Source: Actinomadura darangshiensis
GTDB lineage: Bacteria > Actinomycetota > Actinomycetes > Streptosporangiales > Streptosporangiaceae
Assembly (NCBI RefSeq): GCF_004349235.1
Contig: NZ_SMKY01000072.1
Span: 1 to 34,737 of the forward strand
Length of the DNA: 34,737 nucleotides
Direction: 5' to 3'
Positions 1 to 7,722 of the stretch are shown one piece after another. Both the position numbers and the translations under genes were made by a program. Position 1 is the stretch's first letter; every line of letters begins with the position of its first letter. Under the pieces are notes generated by a model. That model ran no database searches and had not been told where the DNA came from. It saw nothing but the letters and a program-made list of their open reading frames with translations.

Positions 1-2295
1 GGCCAGGGCGGTGCGTTCACGGAGGTCCATGCGGGCATGCAGCCCTGCGAGGAAGCCCGGCAGCCACCAGTTCGCCGCGCCCATGAAGCGCATCGTGGCC
101 GGGACCAGGAGGGACCGGACGAGTGCCGCGTCCACGACGACGGCGACGAACATGCCGACGCCGATGAGTTTCACGACGGTGATGCCCGCCATGCTGAATG
201 CCGCGATGACGAGGAGGAACAGCAGCGCGGCGCTGGTGATGATGCCGCCTGTGTGCTGCATGCCGGACGCGACCGCGGTGCGGTTGTCGTGGGTGAGGTC
301 CCATTCCTCCCGAATACGGCTGAGCAGGAAGACCTCGTAGTCCATGGACAGGCCGAACACGACCGCGAGGATGAGAATCATGCTGGTCGCCTCGACGCCG
401 CCGGTCGGGGTGAAGTCGAGGAGGCCCGCGAGGTGCCCGTACTGGAAGCCCCACACGATCGCGCCGAAGGAGGCGCCGATCGACAGGACGTTCATAACGA
501 TCGCCTTCAGCGGCAGGACGATCGATCCGAAGAACATGAACAGCAGGATGAACGTGGCGACCCCGACGACGAGCGCCATCTTGGGCAGCGACTCCATCAG
601 GCTGGACATGAGGTCCATCTGCGCGGCCGTGCTGCCGCCGACGTCGATGTGCATGGGGTAGCCGTCCTTGGACAGGCTCATCCCGCGTATCTCCGTCACA
701 AGGTCTTGGGCGTGCTGGTCCATCGGCTCGTACTTGTGCGTGACGGAGATGCGCACGCCCCCGTACGAGCCCGAGTAGCCGGTGAACTGTGCTTCGGTGA
801 CGCCTGGGAGGGACGCGAGGCGCTTCCTGAACTGCTCCAGGTAGGGCGGGATGGGGTCGCCCTTACCGGACGGTGTCCAGTCGCGCGGGATGAGGTCCCC
901 GGACACGACCACGTCGATGGGCTCTGCGGACCCGTTGGGGAAGTCCTTCTTGACCGTCTCAACTACGGTGCGTGTAGGGCTGTCCTTGGGGAGGACACGG
1001 GCGTCCACACTGCCGAACTGGACGTTCAGGAACGGCCCGAACATCACGCCCAGGATGACGAGCACAACCGCGAAGTACGGCAGCGGGTGCTTCATCACGC
1101 TGTGACCGAGGCGGTACCAGAAGCCGCTGTCAGGGTCTCGCTGCGCGCGCTTGGACGTAGGACGCCGCCACGGCATCCGTCCGAATTCGACGCGCGGCCC
1201 TAGGAGCGCCAAGAGCGTCGGCAGCAGAACCGTGGCTCCGAACACGGCCACCATGACGGTGGCTATGCCGGCGAGCCCGATCGTCCGGAGGAACATCTGC
1301 GGGAACAGCAGTAGCCCGGCGAGAGCGGCGGACACGGTGATGCCGCTGACCATGATGGTGCGGCCCGCGGTCGCCATGGTGGCGGCCAGGGCCGTCTCTC
1401 GCACGGGTTTGAGGGCCGCTTTGTACGCCGTCTTCGCGGCCTTGCGTGACGCCTTGTCGCGTTCCCGTTTCCATGGTTTGCCCTGGGGCAGGCCCTGCGC
1501 GGCCATGCCTCGCTGTAGTTCCTCACGGAAACGGCTGATGATGAACAGCGAGTAGTCGATCGCTAGGCCGACGCCCATCATCGTGACGACTTCCAGGGCG
1601 AAGGACGTCACGTCGGCGGCATACGTCACGACGTGCAGGACGGCCAGTCCGCCGACCGTCGAGAAGACGGCCACGGCGATCGGCAGGAACGAGGCCGTCA
1701 AGGCACCGAACAGGACGACCAGCAGGATCAGCAGCGGCAGCGCGGTAATGGTCTCCGCGCGGACGATGTCGGTGACGACCTGCTCGCCGAACTCCTCACC
1801 GAGCGGGACGGCGCCGCCGTACTGGACGCGCAGCCCTGGCGCGGCCAGGCGCTCCTTGACGGCGTGGTAGTTCTCAATCTGTGTCGCGCCATCCTCGCCG
1901 TGGAGCTTCACGGCGACGAACGTCGAATGCCGGTCGTGGGACGCGAACGAGTGGGCGGCCTCACCGTTGAACGACCAGTAGGAGATTACTTCTTCGACCT
2001 GGGCCTTGGGCAGGCGCGCGATGGTCGTGACGACGCTTGCCTCATAGCGCGGGTCGTCCACCGTCATGGTGTCGCTGGTGTAGAGGACGAGAACGTCGGG
2101 ATTGGTGCTGCCGAAGTAGGTCGCACCCAGTTTGGCGACGAGCGTCGAGGAGGCGTTCGGGTCCTCGAAGCCGCCCTCCTTGAACTTGGCGAAGACGCCG
2201 AGCCCCCAGACGCCCGCCACCACGGTCATGATGAGGATCAGGACAAGGCTGGGCCAGCGTCGCCTGTTGATGAGACGCCCCAGCCCCGAAAGCAT
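1..2295 (-). CDS. MMPL/RND family lipid transporter (3' end cut by window)
   Basis: Inner-membrane RND-type exporter of the MMPL family, which moves lipids or other hydrophobic products across the membrane using the proton gradient. The frame is open for 765 codons from ATG at 2295 to the window edge without a stop, so the C-terminus is missing. AGGAGG lies 5 nt before the ATG. The first transmembrane helix (about residues 13-31) is followed by an extracytoplasmic porter domain, a helix bundle, a second porter domain and a second bundle. Both hallmark Asp-Tyr pairs are present: GLAIDYSLF (D247/Y248) and GLSMDYEVF (D652/Y653), each followed by an SR-x-REE motif. A basic cytoplasmic loop (KPWKRERDKASRKAAK) separates two helices of the first bundle. 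It follows the fatty acyl-AMP ligase by 62 bp on the same strand, so its cargo is probably a lipid or lipopeptide; the actual substrate is not readable from sequence. Confidence 0.93.
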   Translation of the reverse strand, partial: MLSGLGRLINRRRWPSLVLILIMTVVAGVWGLGVFAKFKEGGFEDPNASSTLVAKLGATYFGSTNPDVLVLYTSDTMTVDDPRYEASVVTTIARLPKAQVEEVISYWSFNGEAAHSFASHDRHSTFVAVKLHGEDGATQIENYHAVKERLAAPGLRVQYGGAVPLGEEFGEQVVTDIVRAETITALPLLILLVVLFGALTASFLPIAVAVFSTVGGLAVLHVVTYAADVTSFALEVVTMMGVGLAIDYSLFIISRFREELQRGMAAQGLPQGKPWKRERDKASRKAAKTAYKAALKPVRETALAATMATAGRTIMVSGITVSAALAGLLLFPQMFLRTIGLAGIATVMVAVFGATVLLPTLLALLGPRVEFGRMPWRRPTSKRAQRDPDSGFWYRLGHSVMKHPLPYFAVVLVILGVMFGPFLNVQFGSVDARVLPKDSPTRTVVETVKKDFPNGSAEPIDVVVSGDLIPRDWTPSGKGDPIPPYLEQFRKRLASLPGVTEAQFTGYSGSYGGVRISVTHKYEPMDQHAQDLVTEIRGMSLSKDGYPMHIDVGGSTAAQMDLMSSLMESLPKMALVVGVATFILLFMFFGSIVLPLKAIVMNVLSIGASFGAIVWGFQYGHLAGLLDFTPTGGVEATSMILILAVVFGLSMDYEVFLLSRIREEWDLTHDNRTAVASGMQHTGGIITSAALLFLLVIAAFSMAGITVVKLIGVGMFVAVVVDAALVRSLLVPATMRFMGAANWWLPGFLAGLHARMDLRERTALA

Positions 2296-2313
2296 GTTCC
2301 TCCTGTTTCGCCA

Positions 2314-2347
2314 CGGCCGCCGGGAAGCCTCCTGGCCCCGGCGGCCG
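2314..2347 (-). promoter_or_regulatory. Intercistronic hairpin between acyl-AMP ligase and MMPL gene
   Basis: A perfect 11-bp inverted repeat (arms 2314-2324 and 2337-2347, 12-nt loop) fills most of the 62-bp gap between the ligase stop and the MMPL start. On the minus strand it is followed by TGGCGAAAC and then the MMPL ribosome binding site, with no U-run, so it is a poor intrinsic terminator. It may stabilise the upstream mRNA or set the ratio of the two proteins (inference). Confidence 0.5.
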
Positions 2348-2357
2348 ATTCCGTGTG

Positions 2358-4154
2358 CTACCTACGAGACGCCAGGCGAGCCTCAGTCGTTGCCAGGGCG
2401 CCGTCCAGGTAACGTTGCCTCGTCGCCGCACGTGCGATTTTTCCGCTGGACGTACGCGACACGCCACCCGGTTCGATCAACACGAAGTCGTGGACGCTCA
2501 TCTCGTGCTCCACGTTGACGGCTCCGCGCACCGCCGACTCGACCTCGTCCACGTCCAGACGTCCGAGAGGGACACGACGGTTGCGTTCGGCGACGACCAC
2601 CAGGCGCTCTGTCTCCTCCCCAGTCAACGCGAACGCGGCCACGTAGTCGGGACGGATCGCTTGGTGCGCCTCCTGTGCGGTGACCTCGATGTCCTGGGGG
2701 TAGTGGTTGCGGCCGTCCACGATGATGAGGTCCTTGATGCGGCCGGTGACGTACAGCTCGCCGCCGTGGACGACACCGTAGTCGCCGGTCTTCATCCAAG
2801 GCCCGGACGGCAATTGCCCCGGCTCGGACAACTCGCCGCCGAACGTGTCTTGGCTCCGCTCGGAGTTGCGCCAGTAGCCGTGCGCCGTGTTGGGGCCGTG
2901 CACCCAGATCTCGCCGACCTTCCCGTCCGGCTGCTCGACGCGCGTCTCGGGGTCGATGATCGCGACGATCTGCCCGGACGGACGCCCGCACGACACCAGC
3001 GCGCTCGTCCCTTCGCCGTCGTCGTCGCGAAGCCGCAGGTCACCCTGTGTCAGCGCGTCCCGGTCGGCGGAGAGGACCTTCGGGGGGACGTCCTCGGCCG
3101 CCGCGGTGACGAACACGGTCGCCTCGGCCAGCCCGTAGCCCGGCGCCTGCGCGCCCGGACGCAGCCCCGCCGGCGCGAGCGCGTCCGCGAACGTCGAGAG
3201 CGTCGACGTGCGGATCGGCTCCGCGCCGTTCAGGCAGGTCGTCAGCCCGGACAGGTCCAGGCCGGCGAGCTTCTCCGGCGACGCCATGGACGCGACGTAC
3301 TCGTAGGCGAAGTTCGGCCCGGCGGTGTACACGTTCTTGCCCGGACGGTCCGCGATCAGCTGCAGCCACCGCATCGGGTTCATGATGAACGACACGGGAT
3401 CGGTGAAGATCGCGTGGTCGCCGCGCACCAGCGGCAGCGCCATCGTCGCGATCAGGCCCATGTCGTGGAAAAGCGGCAGCCAGCTGACCAATTCGGGGTC
3501 CGGCTTCTCCGGCGCCCACCCGGACCACAGTTGCGCCGCGTTCGCCGTCACATTGCCGTGGGTGATCTCCACTCCGGCTGGGCGGCGCGTCGACCCCGAC
3601 GTGTACTGCAGGTAGGCGACGTCGTCGAACGCGATCGGTTCGTCCTCCCAGTGGTCCGCCAGGGAGAGGTCGATCTCCTCGGCGAACACGATCTCCTTCG
3701 GCTGGGGGACGTCATGGTCGGCGAGGAACTTCTCCACATGCGGCAGCGCGTTCCGCGTCGTGACGATCACCGCGGGTTCGGCGTCGGTGTAGGCGCCGAT
3801 CAGCCGGTCGGCGTGCCCCGGCAGGTCGGGCGAGAACAGCGGCACCGCGATGACGTGCGCGTACAGGGCGCCGAGCATGGTCATCATGTACTCGAGCGTC
3901 TGCGGCAGCAGCAGCGCGGCCCGTTCTCCCGGTCCGGTGACCCGGCGCAGCGTCACGGCCGTGGCGCGGGCGCGCCGGTCCGTCTCGGCCCAGGTCAGCG
4001 TCAGGTGCGCGCCGGACGGGTCCGCCGAGTAGTCGACGAAGGTGAAGGCCGCGGCGTCCGGCTTCTCCCGCCTCCACCTCGCGATCCGCTCGATCAGCGG
4101 GGTGCGGCCCGAGCCGCCGGGCAGGAGTTCGGTGAGCAACGAGCCCAGAGCCAT
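2358..4154 (-). CDS. Fatty acyl-AMP ligase (FAAL, FadD32-like class)
   Basis: ANL-superfamily enzyme of 598 aa that activates a fatty acid with ATP to an acyl-adenylate, normally handed to an acyl carrier protein or polyketide/peptide synthase and not to CoA. Visible motifs: ATP-binding YTSGSTRRPAG at 184-194, SWLPLFHDMGL at 224-234, YGLAEATVFVT at 340-350, hinge region KTGDYG-x-GELYVTGRIKDLIIVDGRN (455-483), HYPQDIE typical of FAALs, and the C-terminal catalytic lysine in SRTSSGKIARAATRQ (K572). Length fits the family. The ATG at 4154 has GGGAGAG about 7 nt upstream. MMPL transporter follows in the same direction, the arrangement known from mycobacterial lipid loci. No PKS, NRPS or ACP gene lies in the window, so the acyl acceptor is unknown. 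FAAL rather than acyl-CoA ligase is inferred from the HDMGL and HYPQDIE motifs. Confidence 0.93.
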   Translation of the reverse strand: MALGSLLTELLPGGSGRTPLIERIARWRREKPDAAAFTFVDYSADPSGAHLTLTWAETDRRARATAVTLRRVTGPGERAALLLPQTLEYMMTMLGALYAHVIAVPLFSPDLPGHADRLIGAYTDAEPAVIVTTRNALPHVEKFLADHDVPQPKEIVFAEEIDLSLADHWEDEPIAFDDVAYLQYTSGSTRRPAGVEITHGNVTANAAQLWSGWAPEKPDPELVSWLPLFHDMGLIATMALPLVRGDHAIFTDPVSFIMNPMRWLQLIADRPGKNVYTAGPNFAYEYVASMASPEKLAGLDLSGLTTCLNGAEPIRTSTLSTFADALAPAGLRPGAQAPGYGLAEATVFVTAAAEDVPPKVLSADRDALTQGDLRLRDDDGEGTSALVSCGRPSGQIVAIIDPETRVEQPDGKVGEIWVHGPNTAHGYWRNSERSQDTFGGELSEPGQLPSGPWMKTGDYGVVHGGELYVTGRIKDLIIVDGRNHYPQDIEVTAQEAHQAIRPDYVAAFALTGEETERLVVVAERNRRVPLGRLDVDEVESAVRGAVNVEHEMSVHDFVLIEPGGVSRTSSGKIARAATRQRYLDGALATTEARLASRR

Positions 4155-4318
4155 TGATCATCTCTCCCGGGGGGACGTGTCGTGAGGGATGGACTCCGCC
4201 GGCGGACGTACGCCGCGCCTGCCGGACGACCCTCACTGGACGCCCCTGGCCACCGGCGATGATCGTCAAGCTACCGGATGGTAGTCAGCGCGCGATATTA
4301 GCTCGCGGTCACATTCGC

Positions 4319-4347
4319 CAAACCCCGGTTTGTCACCGCCGTGACAA
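4319..4347. promoter_or_regulatory. Two overlapping dyads upstream of the FAAL gene
   Basis: In the 248-bp gap before the FAAL start lie CAAACC-CC-GGTTTG (4319-4332) and TTGTCAC-CGCC-GTGACAA (4330-4336/4341-4347). They share three bases. A weaker CTACC-GGAT-GGTAG dyad is at 4271-4284. The region otherwise contains no gene. The second dyad is a perfect 18-bp palindrome, like a dimeric repressor site; the regulator is unknown. Confidence 0.45.
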
Positions 4348-4402
4348 GAGGAAATCCCCCTTTACACCTGGGCGTTCGCCCCGTCACCGACCGTGCCCGG
4401 GG

Positions 4403-4651
4403 CTACCGGCCGGTGGCGAAGATCTGCTCCATGATGCCCCGGCGGTGCCGGCCCTGGTACGTCGTCTCCGGGTTGACCTCGACCGAAAGCTCCGCGAGGT
4501 AGCGGCTCTCGGCGTCGATCAGCTGTTCCAGTTCGCCGCGATCGAGAAACACGCCCTTGCATCCCGGGCATTCTTCGATCACGACCCCGTGGCGTTCATG
4601 AGTGTCGAGCTTCGCCTCGCACTTCGGGCACTGCAGCATCGCGTCTGACAT
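4403..4651 (-). CDS. Small zinc-ribbon protein (TFIIB-type zinc finger family)
   Basis: Protein of about 82 aa with the pattern CPKCEAKLDTHERHGVVIEE then CPGCKGVFLDRGELEQLID: two CxxC knuckles about 20 residues apart, followed by the FLDRGELE segment diagnostic of the zf-TFIIB family (PF13453). The knuckles should bind one zinc ion. The function of these bacterial proteins is generally unknown. The ATG at 4651 is preferred because AGGGGA lies about 7 nt upstream; an in-frame GTG at 4672 lacks a comparable site. The C-terminus (RYLAELSVEVNPETTYQGRH and onward) is basic and may be disordered. The 69 bp upstream carry two TTACTG hexamers (4682-4687, 4701-4706) 19 bp apart, which could be a promoter or a direct-repeat operator. 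Confidence 0.82.
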   Translation of the reverse strand: MSDAMLQCPKCEAKLDTHERHGVVIEECPGCKGVFLDRGELEQLIDAESRYLAELSVEVNPETTYQGRHRRGIMEQIFATGR

Positions 4652-4720
4652 ACCGGATCCCCTGTCCGTCACGGCAGCGTTTACTGTTCGGCGGACAGCT
4701 TACTGACACCCGACCTGGCG

Positions 4721-6325
4721 TCACCCCGTCCCGTCTTCGGCGGTCTTGGACGCCGCACGGCCGAGCGCGATCCGCCGGCGCCACAGCGCGACACAGGCGG
4801 CGCCCCACAGCAGCCCTATCTCGGCCACGAGCGCCACACCGACGACGACGGCCCAGTCCGTCTCGTCCCCTTCCTGCATGCCGACCGGGGCCATGAGGGT
4901 CATCCGGCTCTTCCCGGCCGCGGCGTGCGTCGGGGGCGGTGCGTACACCGGTGGTAGGACGACCCCGCCTGGACTTGGCGCCGGCAGATTCGGCATCGGC
5001 ACCTCGGGCGCGTCTTGCCCGATTGCCGCCGGGCCGCTTGGAGTCTGGCCACCAGCCGACGAATGCGTTCCATTCCCACCCGGTCCACTGGGCGGCTTAC
5101 ACGGTTTCCCCTGACTCCCCGCACAGGGCGGGAGCACCCCAACGCCGCCGGACGACACACTCGCTTTCGGCGTACCGCTATGGCACGACTTCCCCATGGC
5201 GTCACAGACATCCGGTTTGCCACCGGACGGCTTGGACGGGGCACTCGTCTTCGGCGGGGCACCATGGCACGGCTTCCCGTCCGTGTAACAGCCGCTGGGC
5301 TTATCGCCGGACGGCCTAGGAGAAGCACAAGGCGCTCCCTTACCGGTCGCGCAATGGGTTGGTTTCCCAGGCCCACCAGACGGCTGCGCCGTTGGACATG
5401 GCCGCGCAGCCAAGCTCGCCTTGCCCCCTGCACAATGCGTCGGCTTACCTCCGGACGGCGCAGGCGAAGGACACGTCTTGCCCGACGTGCACGGCATGGG
5501 CGTCCCAGAGCCGCTCGGCTTGCCCCCGGACGGCTTGACCGGTGGACACGAACTCGCCTTGCCCCCCGCACACGACGTCGGCTTACCACCAGACGGCTTA
5601 ACCGACGGACACGGACTGGCCTTGCCGCCTACGCAGGACGTGGGTTTTCCACCCGGAGGAGAACTCGCAGTCGGCTTACCGCCGGACGGCTGAGCCGACG
5701 TGGGTTTTCCACTCGGATGAGCGCTTGGGCTTGGCTGGCCGCTGGGAGGTGCGGTCGGTGGGTCACTGTCGGGGGTCGGATCGCTGCCGGACGGCTTGGG
5801 GCAGGGGGTGGGCGCGCCTGGCGTACCGCACAGGGACGCACCGGAGAAGTCGAACACTGCGCGAATCGATCGATGGGGCGCGTTGGATGCCTCCGCCAGG
5901 GCGATGACACTGAAACGCTTCGCGGACGGCCCCGACACCATCCAGGCCGGGATTCGGACGGTGCTCGTCCGTGAACGGGGCTCCGAACCCACGTCGCCTA
6001 GGCCGCAGCGCAGTACGTGGTCGGAATCGGCTTCCAGGCAGTCCGGCGCGTGGCTCGCCCAAGAGAGCGGGTGTTCGGCCGTGAGGTTCAGGGTCACGTC
6101 ATGCGCGACGCCACCTTGCGCCCGCACACGGACCGTGTACGTCAGTGCGTAGTCCGGTCCACTGGTCGTGCCGCGGGTGGCCGCCGTTTCCATGAGTAAC
6201 CGGACGTCGGATCGGCGTCCGTCCGGCACGGCCTCTGCGGCGGGGCTGAACAGCATCAGCGGCACGGCCAGCGCACAACTCGCCGTGATCGCGCCCCAGC
6301 ACGTCCTTCGGCGCCCCTCTCGCAC
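4721..6325 (-). CDS. Secreted, membrane-tethered protein with Gly-Lys-Pro/cysteine-pair repeats
   Basis: Protein of 534 aa, not recognised as a named family. The N-terminus is a signal peptide (basic MREGRRR, hydrophobic core, cleavage near AEA-VPDG). Residues about 35-155 form a beta-rich domain resembling DUF11/conserved-repeat domains (YALTYTVRVRAQGGVAHDVT) with a Cys pair in DCLEADSDHVLRCG. Then follows a long low-complexity region of units like PSGGKPTSCAGGKASSCP, about nine copies of 18-28 residues, each with two cysteines 5-11 residues apart. The C-terminus has one transmembrane helix (DWAVVVGVALVAEIGLLWG) and a basic tail WRRRIALGRA. There is no LPXTG motif, so it is anchored by the helix. 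A wall-spanning stalk is plausible, with the cysteine pairs as disulfide loops (inference). Start GTG 6325 has AGGGGGAG just upstream. Confidence 0.8.
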   Translation of the reverse strand: MREGRRRTCWGAITASCALAVPLMLFSPAAEAVPDGRRSDVRLLMETAATRGTTSGPDYALTYTVRVRAQGGVAHDVTLNLTAEHPLSWASHAPDCLEADSDHVLRCGLGDVGSEPRSRTSTVRIPAWMVSGPSAKRFSVIALAEASNAPHRSIRAVFDFSGASLCGTPGAPTPCPKPSGSDPTPDSDPPTAPPSGQPSPSAHPSGKPTSAQPSGGKPTASSPPGGKPTSCVGGKASPCPSVKPSGGKPTSCAGGKASSCPPVKPSGGKPSGSGTPMPCTSGKTCPSPAPSGGKPTHCAGGKASLAARPCPTAQPSGGPGKPTHCATGKGAPCASPRPSGDKPSGCYTDGKPCHGAPPKTSAPSKPSGGKPDVCDAMGKSCHSGTPKASVSSGGVGVLPPCAGSQGKPCKPPSGPGGNGTHSSAGGQTPSGPAAIGQDAPEVPMPNLPAPSPGGVVLPPVYAPPPTHAAAGKSRMTLMAPVGMQEGDETDWAVVVGVALVAEIGLLWGAACVALWRRRIALGRAASKTAEDGTG

Positions 6326-6445
6326 TCGCTCCCCCTAGCGGTCTCCTCATGGCTGCCAGGGGGGCGGTGCCGTGGCACCGGGCACAGACAGTTATTGCCA
6401 GGTCATCCACACGAGTAACGTGCATCACTCCGGCAACCCGCCCTC

Positions 6446-6477
6446 TTTCACACAGCGAAATCGGTTCTCCGTAGAAT
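6446..6477 (+). promoter_or_regulatory. Candidate promoter of the IclR gene
   Basis: The 191-bp divergent region 6326-6516 holds no gene. A TAGAAT hexamer at 6472-6477 looks like a -10 element; upstream TTTCAC/TTCACA (6446-6452) could be a -35, but the spacing of 19-20 bp is long. Assignment is tentative. Confidence 0.25.
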
Positions 6478-6516
6478 CGGGTGGGTCGCGAGGGTGAGCG
6501 GGAGAGGAGACACGGG

Positions 6517-7266
6517 GTGGCGGAGGCCGTTCGGTCGCTGGAGCGCGCGTTCGATCTGCTGGAGCATCTGGCGGACGCGGGGGGCGAGATGGCGCTGTCG
6601 GAGCTGACGGAGGTCTCCGGGCTGCCGATGCCGACGATCTACCGGCTGATGCGGACGCTGGTGAACCAGGGGTACGTGCGGCAGGAGCCGTCCAAGCGGT
6701 ACGCCCTGGGGCCGCGGCTCATCCGGCTCGGCGAGGGCGCGAGCCGCCTGCTCGGCACGTGGGCGCGCCCGGTGCTGGCCCGGCTGGTGGACGAGATCGG
6801 CGAGACGGCCAACATGGCGGTCCTGGAGGGGGACGAGGCCGTGTACGTCGCGCAGGTGCCGTCCAAGCACTCGATGCGCATGTTCACCGAAGTGGGGCGA
6901 CGCGTCCAGCCGCACTGCACGGGCGTGGGGAAGGCGCTCCTGTCACGGCTGTCCGATCAGCGCGTCAGGGAGATCCTCGCCCGGACGAACATGGACGCGC
7001 ACACACCCAACACGTTCACCGACCCAGACAAACTGGTCGCAGAGCTACGACGGATCCGCGAACAGGGTTACGCCCTAGACGACGAGGAGCAGGAGATCGG
7101 TGTCCGTTGCGTCGCGGTGCCGTTGCAAGGCGCGCCGACGCTGACTGCCATCTCGGTCTCGGGCCCCTCAGGACGCATGACACGCGAAGCCGTCCAGGAC
7201 GTCGTCCCCATCATGCGGGACGCGGCAGAACGCTTCGCCAAGGAACTCGGCCCCACCGCGCCCTGA
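6517..7266 (+). CDS. IclR-family transcriptional regulator
   Basis: Protein of about 249 aa, the normal length for IclR regulators. The N-terminal winged helix-turn-helix is clear: VRSLERAFDLLEHLADAGGE, then LSELTEVSGLPMPTIYRLMR and a wing with GYVRQEPSKRYALGPRLIRL. The C-terminal effector domain carries the family's signatures around NMAVLEGDEAVYVAQVPSKH, HCTGVGKALLSRL and GVRCVAVPLQGAP. IclR proteins sense small organic acids or aromatic metabolites and usually repress nearby catabolic genes. No obvious catabolic operon adjoins it here, so the ligand and target are unknown. GTG at 6517 was chosen because AGGAGA ends 6 nt upstream; an earlier in-frame GTG at 6481 has no such site and would add a non-conserved basic stretch. 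It runs convergently into the DUF1232 gene with a 7-bp gap. Confidence 0.92.
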   Translation: MAEAVRSLERAFDLLEHLADAGGEMALSELTEVSGLPMPTIYRLMRTLVNQGYVRQEPSKRYALGPRLIRLGEGASRLLGTWARPVLARLVDEIGETANMAVLEGDEAVYVAQVPSKHSMRMFTEVGRRVQPHCTGVGKALLSRLSDQRVREILARTNMDAHTPNTFTDPDKLVAELRRIREQGYALDDEEQEIGVRCVAVPLQGAPTLTAISVSGPSGRMTREAVQDVVPIMRDAAERFAKELGPTAP

Positions 7267-7273
7267 GAGGCGC

Positions 7274-7636
7274 TCAGTCGACCGGCTCGCCGACGATGAC
7301 CGTGGGCCGTCCACCGCGCTCCCACGCGACGAAGTCGCCCGCCGACTTGACGAGGAGGGCGGCCAGCCACAGTGCCAGCCCGGTGTCGTCCACAATGCCC
7401 GCGACAGGGATGACGTCGGGGATGGCGTCGATCGGGGAGATGATGTAGACGAGCCCCAGGGCGAGCAGTCCGAGCGTCCCGAAGGACATGCCCTTGTACT
7501 GCCCGCGGAGAACGGCCTTCATCATCCTCGGAACGGCGCGCAGCCGCTCCCAGAACCCCGGTGCGTCGGGTTCGAGTGTCTCGCGGTAGATCTGCCAGGC
7601 CTGCCCGGCGGCGGCCGCACTGCGCTTCCTGTCCAC
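7274..7636 (-). CDS. DUF1232 (YkvA-type) small membrane protein
   Basis: Protein of about 120 aa with the DUF1232 core: a hydrophobic stretch LGLLALGLVYIISPIDAIPD followed by VIPVAGIVDDTGLALWLAALL. The SPIDAIPDxIPxxGxxDD segment is diagnostic. It predicts two short membrane helices with a conserved acidic turn between them. The biochemical role of the family is unknown; a role in envelope or stress physiology is often proposed. GTG at 7636 is preferred (GAGGAG 5 nt upstream); another GTG at 7642 sits directly on that Shine-Dalgarno sequence. A strong ECF-sigma-like promoter lies about 60-85 bp upstream, suggesting induction by envelope stress (inference). Confidence 0.88.
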   Translation of the reverse strand: MDRKRSAAAAGQAWQIYRETLEPDAPGFWERLRAVPRMMKAVLRGQYKGMSFGTLGLLALGLVYIISPIDAIPDVIPVAGIVDDTGLALWLAALLVKSAGDFVAWERGGRPTVIVGEPVD

Positions 7637-7693
7637 CAGCACTCCTCATCGCTACGTTCGTGAGGGCGCGCCCCCGCGGCGCCCACGTAGGAC

Positions 7694-7722
7694 TAGGACG
7701 CGATGCGTGCCGGAAATGTTCC
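7694..7722 (-). promoter_or_regulatory. Candidate ECF (SigE-like) promoter of the DUF1232 gene
   Basis: On the minus strand GGGAAC (ending at 7718) is followed after 17 nt by CGTCCTA (7700-7694). This matches the -35 GGAAC and -10 CGTC elements of actinobacterial ECF sigma factors of the SigE type. The predicted leader then contains a bulged hairpin (CTACGT 7652-7657 with ACGTAG 7685-7690; GGGCGC 7664-7669 with GCGCCC 7679-7684) just before the ribosome binding site. Confidence 0.45.

Noticed and set aside
37..1203. Long plus-strand open frame of 388 codons
   Set aside because: It lies opposite the MMPL gene, is dominated by Arg/Asp/Glu/His as expected for the antisense of GC-rich codons, and has no recognisable domain.
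2355..4157. Plus-strand open frame of 600 codons covering the FAAL gene
   Set aside because: It is the mirror frame of a gene with full FAAL motifs; composition is Arg/Val/Asp/Gln-rich and it has no ribosome binding site.
4721..6325. Sortase-anchored surface protein
   Set aside because: No LPXTG-like motif precedes the C-terminal helix; anchoring is better explained by the helix itself.
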